Source: JAKAKT01 sp041305385
Lineage (GTDB): Archaea; Micrarchaeota; Micrarchaeia; Burarchaeales; JAKAKT01
DNA: 16,829 bases
Direction: 5' to 3'
NCBI GenBank assembly: GCA_041305385.1
Contig: JBFYLO010000072.1
Span: 1 to 16,829, forward strand
Below the pieces are notes generated by a model, which saw only the letters and a program-made list of their open reading frames with translations, was not told the DNA's origin and did not search any database. This document shows positions 14,477-16,829 of the stretch, one piece after another. The translations under genes and the position numbers were made by a program. Every line of letters begins with the position of its first letter. Position 1 is the first letter of the stretch.

Positions 14477-14484
14477 TTTATAAA
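14477..14484 (-). promoter_or_regulatory. TATA box of the DGR target gene
   Basis: TTTATAAA lies about 55 bp upstream of the ATG at 14422. Transcription starting about 25 bp downstream, near 14455, would give a roughly 30-nt leader that contains the GGGAGGTT ribosome site. This suggests the retroelement has its own promoter, separate from the histone gene. Confidence 0.65.
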
Positions 14485-14521
14485 GGTTCGCTTTGTGTTT
14501 TTTTACTCATTAGTAGGTAGC

Positions 14522-14545
14522 GAAATCGTCGGAATAAACGATTTC
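14522..14545 (-). terminator. Hairpin after the histone-fold gene
   Basis: GAAATCGT (14522-14529) pairs with ACGATTTC (14538-14545) across an 8-nt loop, 9 bp after the stop of the histone-fold gene. No T-run follows on the sense strand, so it may stabilise or end the short message rather than act as a classical terminator. Confidence 0.4.
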
Positions 14546-14554
14546 ATCAATGCA

Positions 14555-14725
14555 TTAAAGGTCCTGCGGCATGACTGTGCTCCGGCCGTTTTTTGCAGCT
14601 CTTCCACAGGCTGCTTTCAGCATCTCTTCCACTTTATTATTCAAAGCTTCGGAGGTAGTTGAAGCGACTCGCATCTTTTTTTGCTTTATATAGGCTTTCA
14701 CGCTGCTTTTGGTTACGAAATCCAA
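14555..14725 (-). CDS. Very small histone-fold DNA-binding protein (56 aa)
   Basis: The frame from TTG 14725 to TAA 14555 encodes a 56-residue protein with the archaeal histone pattern: VKAYIKQKKMRVASTTSEAL, then NNKVEEMLKAACGRAAKN, then GRSTVMPQDL. It has the short first helix, the RV-containing loop, a long central helix and the closing R-(S/K)-T-V-x-P-x-D-L motif. Normal archaeal histones are about 66-70 aa; shorter DUF1931-like or single-fold variants exist. The TTG is supported by GGTGAT three bases upstream, complementary to the 16S 3' end, and by a TATA box at 14768-14775. It would bind and compact DNA as a dimer. It lies 132 bp upstream of the DGR target on the same strand; any link with retrohoming is speculation. 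Confidence 0.82.
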   Translation of the reverse strand: MDFVTKSSVKAYIKQKKMRVASTTSEALNNKVEEMLKAACGRAAKNGRSTVMPQDL

Positions 14726-14767
14726 TCTATCACCCTTCTTCTTCGATAGAACGTTTGAACAGATGTA

Positions 14768-14775
14768 TTTTTATA
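14768..14775 (-). promoter_or_regulatory. TATA box of the histone-fold gene
   Basis: TATAAAAA on the minus strand, about 43-50 bp before the TTG start. Transcription would begin near 14748, leaving a short leader that includes the GGTGAT ribosome site. Confidence 0.6.
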
Positions 14776-14796
14776 CACCAAATGTAGAAGGGAATA

Positions 14797-14878
14797 CGCT
14801 ACAATATAGCGCATAGTTAGGGCGTTAGATGTTAGAGCTATATGCTCTAGTAGGCGTCGACCTGATTATAAGGCGCCC
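14797..14878 (+). repeat. Two hairpins upstream of recombinase 2
   Basis: CGCTA-CAATA-TAGCG (14797-14811) is followed by TAGAGC-TATAT-GCTCTA (14833-14849). The latter is enclosed by GGGCG (14820-14824) and CGCCC (14874-14878). The region between the histone promoter and the recombinase box has no gene. The outline is faintly tRNA-like, but there is no T-loop consensus and the length is wrong. It may be an attachment region or a structured RNA. Confidence 0.5.
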
Positions 14879-14905
14879 ACAGGGTAGGGCCTTCGTAGGT
14901 AAAAG

Positions 14906-14919
14906 AAGCGCCCCGGCCG
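14906..14919 (+). repeat. 14-bp box, copy 3 of the recombinase-associated element
   Basis: AAGCGCCCCGGCCG is identical to 4770-4783 and, as there, is preceded by an A-rich tract (TAAAAG). It lies 59 bp before the pseudo-palindrome of recombinase 2. The TTG...CAA inverted repeat seen beside copies 1 and 2 is not present here. Confidence 0.6.
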
Positions 14920-14964
14920 CATGGCAAGAACCTGTCTTGGCGCAGTCGAAATAGAGGCACAATA

Positions 14965-14992
14965 GTGTCGAATTCGGCACTAAAGTTTAAAT
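14965..14992 (+). promoter_or_regulatory. Recombinase 2 promoter: pseudo-palindrome plus TATA box
   Basis: GTGTCGAATTCGGCAC (14965-14980) is a 16-bp palindrome with one mismatched pair, followed by the TATA-like AGTTTAAAT (14984-14992). The ATG at 15017 lies 52 bp after the start of the palindrome, against 53 bp in copy 1. The segment after the TATA box also ends TTGTAGCGGAG in both copies, so the whole promoter module was duplicated with its gene. Confidence 0.6.
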
Positions 14993-15016
14993 CGACTTGT
15001 AGCGGAGGCCAGGGAC

Positions 15017-16216
15017 ATGAAAAGAGAAGAAAGTTTTGATGGAGATACCAAACGGGCCGTGGAAAGGGTGCGCGAGGACAAGCAGCTGTGCGAAGAGAAC
15101 CGGAAGCTGATTCTCGACTTCGCGGACAAGTGCTTCGCGGACGGCCTGTCCAAGGGCCGGATCTGCAAGATCCTCTACACTATCCGCTATATCGGCGGCT
15201 ATGTCAAGAAGCCGTTCCCACAGGCCACGAAACTCGATGTCCAGGCAGTTGTCGTCCAGATCGAGCGCAACGAAAGGTATTCCGAATGGACGAAGTACGA
15301 CTTCAAGGTGATCCTGAAGAAGTTTTACAAATGGCTCAAGGGAAACGATGAGGTCTATCCGGACGAGGTCCGTTGGATAAAGCCGAGGATAAAGAACGGG
15401 AACAGGATGCTCCCGGACAACCTGGTCACTGAGGAAGAGGTCAAACGGATGGCTGAAGCGACTTTGCACCCCCGTGACAAGGCATTTGTCATGATCCTTT
15501 ATGAAAGCGGGTGCCGGATAGGCGAAATATTGTCCCTGAAGCTCCAGAACGTGCAGTTTGACGAGTTTGGCGCGATTTTACGAGTATCAGGCAAGACCGG
15601 GGATAGACGGGTAAGGGTGGTTTCTTCCGCTCCTTTGATTGCTTCCTGGATAGACGTCCACCCGGACCGGAGCAACCCGGAGGCGCCTTTGTGGGCTGGA
15701 AGGTACAAGCGGTATTCCAAGGGTAGTTTTACCTACCAGACCTCGATGGTGATGCTGAAGGACACAGCTAAGAAGGCGGGAGTCAAGCGTCGGATCTACC
15801 CTCATTTGTTCAGGCATTCCCGGGCTACGGCCTTGGCTTCCAGATTGACGGAAGCGCAGATGAAGGAGCACTTCGGCTGGGTCCAGAGCTCGGATATGGC
15901 CTCGGTTTATGTCCACTTATCTGGGCGGGATGTTGACGAGGCGTTATTGAAGACCTATGGGATAAAGACGGGCGAGGTCCCAAAAGAGGAGAAGTTCAAG
16001 CCCAAGAACTGCCCTCGGTGCAAGACGGTGAGCTCGCCGATTTCGAAGTTTTGCCAAAAATGCGGTTCTGTACTTGACGCGGGGACTGTTTACGAGATGG
16101 AAAATGAGAGAGGGAAGGCGGATAACCTGCTCAATAGGCTTATGAAAGACGAGGAATTCAAGAACTCCGTAGTGAAGAAGATAACGGAACTCGGCTTGGA
16201 TAAAGAGCTAGCCTAA
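15017..16216 (+). CDS. Tyrosine recombinase/integrase with C-terminal zinc ribbon (copy 2)
   Basis: This 399-aa paralogue of the recombinase at 4880 is in the same orientation. It has the complete catalytic set: Arg in GCRIGE, Lys in SGKTGDR, HLFRH, His and Trp in EHFGW, and Tyr in SVYVH. A Cys4 zinc ribbon follows (NCPRCK...KFCQKCG). Compared with copy 1 the catalytic core and linker regions (KFYKW, PDEVRWIK) are nearly the same, while the first 30 residues and the stretch after residue 220 differ most. Codon use differs too: copy 2 has more G/C third positions in its 5' part, so the duplication is not recent. The stop is 4 bp from that of the convergent lipoprotein gene. It may act on the same DNA sites as copy 1 or on slightly different ones. 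Confidence 0.92.
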   Translation: MKREESFDGDTKRAVERVREDKQLCEENRKLILDFADKCFADGLSKGRICKILYTIRYIGGYVKKPFPQATKLDVQAVVVQIERNERYSEWTKYDFKVILKKFYKWLKGNDEVYPDEVRWIKPRIKNGNRMLPDNLVTEEEVKRMAEATLHPRDKAFVMILYESGCRIGEILSLKLQNVQFDEFGAILRVSGKTGDRRVRVVSSAPLIASWIDVHPDRSNPEAPLWAGRYKRYSKGSFTYQTSMVMLKDTAKKAGVKRRIYPHLFRHSRATALASRLTEAQMKEHFGWVQSSDMASVYVHLSGRDVDEALLKTYGIKTGEVPKEEKFKPKNCPRCKTVSSPISKFCQKCGSVLDAGTVYEMENERGKADNLLNRLMKDEEFKNSVVKKITELGLDKELA

Positions 16217-16219
16217 ACC
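16199..16219 (+). repeat. Direct repeat, left copy, at the recombinase 2 stop codon
   Basis: GATAAAGAGCTAGCCTAAAC followed by C. The right copy at 16698-16720 reads GACAAAGAGCTAGCTTGAAA and then CC. The 11-bp core AAAGAGCTAGC is exact, and the matching continues with small changes. The pair encloses the lipoprotein gene and its promoter, about 480 bp. Confidence 0.55.
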
Positions 16220-16220
16220 G

Positions 16221-16637
16221 CTATCTAGTAACGGTTAATGTTGCTTTTTGGGTTTGTATTGCTTGATTATTAACCCAGAGCTTCACTAATACGGTGAACG
16301 TTGAAGATGTGGATGACGCATGGGCAGTAACATTAATTCTTTTGTTTTGCACATCCCCGTTGTAATTCATCTGCGAGAGTTGCCAACTGGTTTCTGAAAA
16401 TGTCAGATACTGGAGATCCGCAGAATTTTCTGGCTCTACTGTAACTTTCGGCGTATAACTTTTGTCTTCTCCTAAGGTAACTTTTATCAGAAGTTGGGAG
16501 CTACCACCATCCTTTATGTTGTTGGGCTCAAATGAGGACGATAATGATAGCTGGGGTGGCTGTTCACCACCACAACCTGCCAAAAAAATTAACCCGAATA
16601 TTACGACTCCCAGCAAAAAGATTTTTCCCGAATCCAT
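16221..16637 (-). CDS. Small lipoprotein, beta-rich, unknown function
   Basis: The 138-aa product starts at ATG 16637, with GGGTGGGG just upstream and a TATA-like TTTAAA at 16670-16675. The signal peptide ends in lipobox LAGC (Cys22) and is followed by a short Gly/Gln/Pro linker. The remaining roughly 110 residues alternate hydrophobic and polar positions (SSQLLIKVTL, TFTVLVKLWV, QKATLTVTR), suggesting an immunoglobulin-like beta sandwich of the kind seen in archaeal surface proteins. A TTG at 16649 would add four residues but is less likely. No catalytic motif is seen. It converges on recombinase 2, and near-identical short direct repeats flank it at 16199-16219 and 16698-16720. Confidence 0.75.
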   Translation of the reverse strand: MDSGKIFLLGVVIFGLIFLAGCGGEQPPQLSLSSSFEPNNIKDGGSSQLLIKVTLGEDKSYTPKVTVEPENSADLQYLTFSETSWQLSQMNYNGDVQNKRINVTAHASSTSSTFTVLVKLWVNNQAIQTQKATLTVTR

Positions 16638-16697
16638 AACCCCACCCAAAGTATATGGGCATTGAGGGATTTAAACGTTTCGAGGCATCTTGGGGGT

Positions 16698-16720
16698 GAC
16701 AAAGAGCTAGCTTGAAACCT
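16698..16720 (+). repeat. Direct repeat, right copy
   Basis: This is the second copy of the repeat found at the end of recombinase 2. It lies in the non-coding gap upstream of the lipoprotein gene. A partial recombinase 3' end left by recombination, or an att site duplicated on insertion, would both give this pattern. Confidence 0.5.
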
Positions 16721-16801
16721 GTTTGGGGTGTCTCAAATACTTTCCAGTAAGGGTTATATTGAGCCGGACTCAAATGTAGAACCGAACGGGGGGTATTCTT
16801 T

Positions 16802-16829
16802 ATGGATCTGCCGATAACACTTCTCTCCA
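16802..16829 (+). CDS. Possible start of a further gene, cut by the window end
   Basis: ATG at 16802 opens MDLPITLLS and runs off the window. GGGGGGT lies 5 bp upstream and a TATA-like TTATATT near 16754-16760, both compatible with a promoter and ribosome site. Nine codons are too few to assign a family. Confidence 0.35.

Noticed and set aside
14820..14878. tRNA-like fold upstream of recombinase 2
   Set aside because: Only about 59 nt, no GGTTCRANYCC T-arm and no CCA-proximal match. The hairpins are real, but a tRNA is not supported.

Overview
The window looks like a chromosomal accessory region of an uncultivated archaeon. The archaeal signs are A/T-rich TATA boxes about 25 bp before predicted transcription starts, several leaderless-looking genes next to genes with GGTGA/GGAGG ribosome sites, an MNS/DUF234-type ATPase, a double-length Lrp/AsnC regulator, a very small histone-fold protein, and tyrosine recombinases with a C-terminal zinc ribbon. 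Small Cys-repeat lipoproteins and the DGR would suit a DPANN-type lineage, but no rRNA or other marker fixes the taxon.

Layout. 1-325: no gene, but a dense GC-rich palindrome cluster and a possible recombination-site-like box. 326-4751: a Cys-repeat lipoprotein, a two-gene ABC-2 exporter and a small membrane protein. 4880-6082: tyrosine recombinase 1. 6041-8906 (minus): a possible 40-aa ORF, a 2H-phosphoesterase/metallophosphoesterase fusion and a DUF234-type ATPase. 9106-10113 (minus): a double Lrp regulator. 10126-11919 (plus): a VirB4-like ATPase lacking its N-terminal domain. The last two genes meet head to head at a junction where both look truncated. 12120-14725 (minus): a histone-fold gene, a variable protein, a template repeat and a reverse transcriptase. 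15017-16216: tyrosine recombinase 2, a paralogue of the first with a matching promoter module. 16221-16829: a small lipoprotein and the start of a further gene.

The main system is a complete-looking diversity-generating retroelement (DGR). An 83-bp variable repeat (VR, 13751-13833) inside the 322-aa gene matches an 83-bp template repeat (TR, 13224-13306) placed just before a DGR-type reverse transcriptase (YVDD; LGNLTSQ in place of the usual QGxxxSP). The alignment is gapless. All 14 differences fall on adenines of the TR coding-sense strand (14 of 23 A, 0 of 60 non-A). This is the signature of adenine-directed mutagenic retrohoming. It changes 10 amino acids, seven of them at AAC codons. Unusual points are the internal position of the VR (residues 197-224 of 322), the absence of a recognisable avd gene, a structured leader before the TR, and a 56-aa histone-fold gene just upstream on the same strand.

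The two recombinases lie in the same orientation and share a 14-bp box, a 16-bp pseudo-palindrome and a TATA box at almost identical spacing. They bracket about 10 kb holding the VirB4 relic and the DGR. A reasonable inference is that this interval is, or was, a mobile element or a set of recombinase-linked cassettes.
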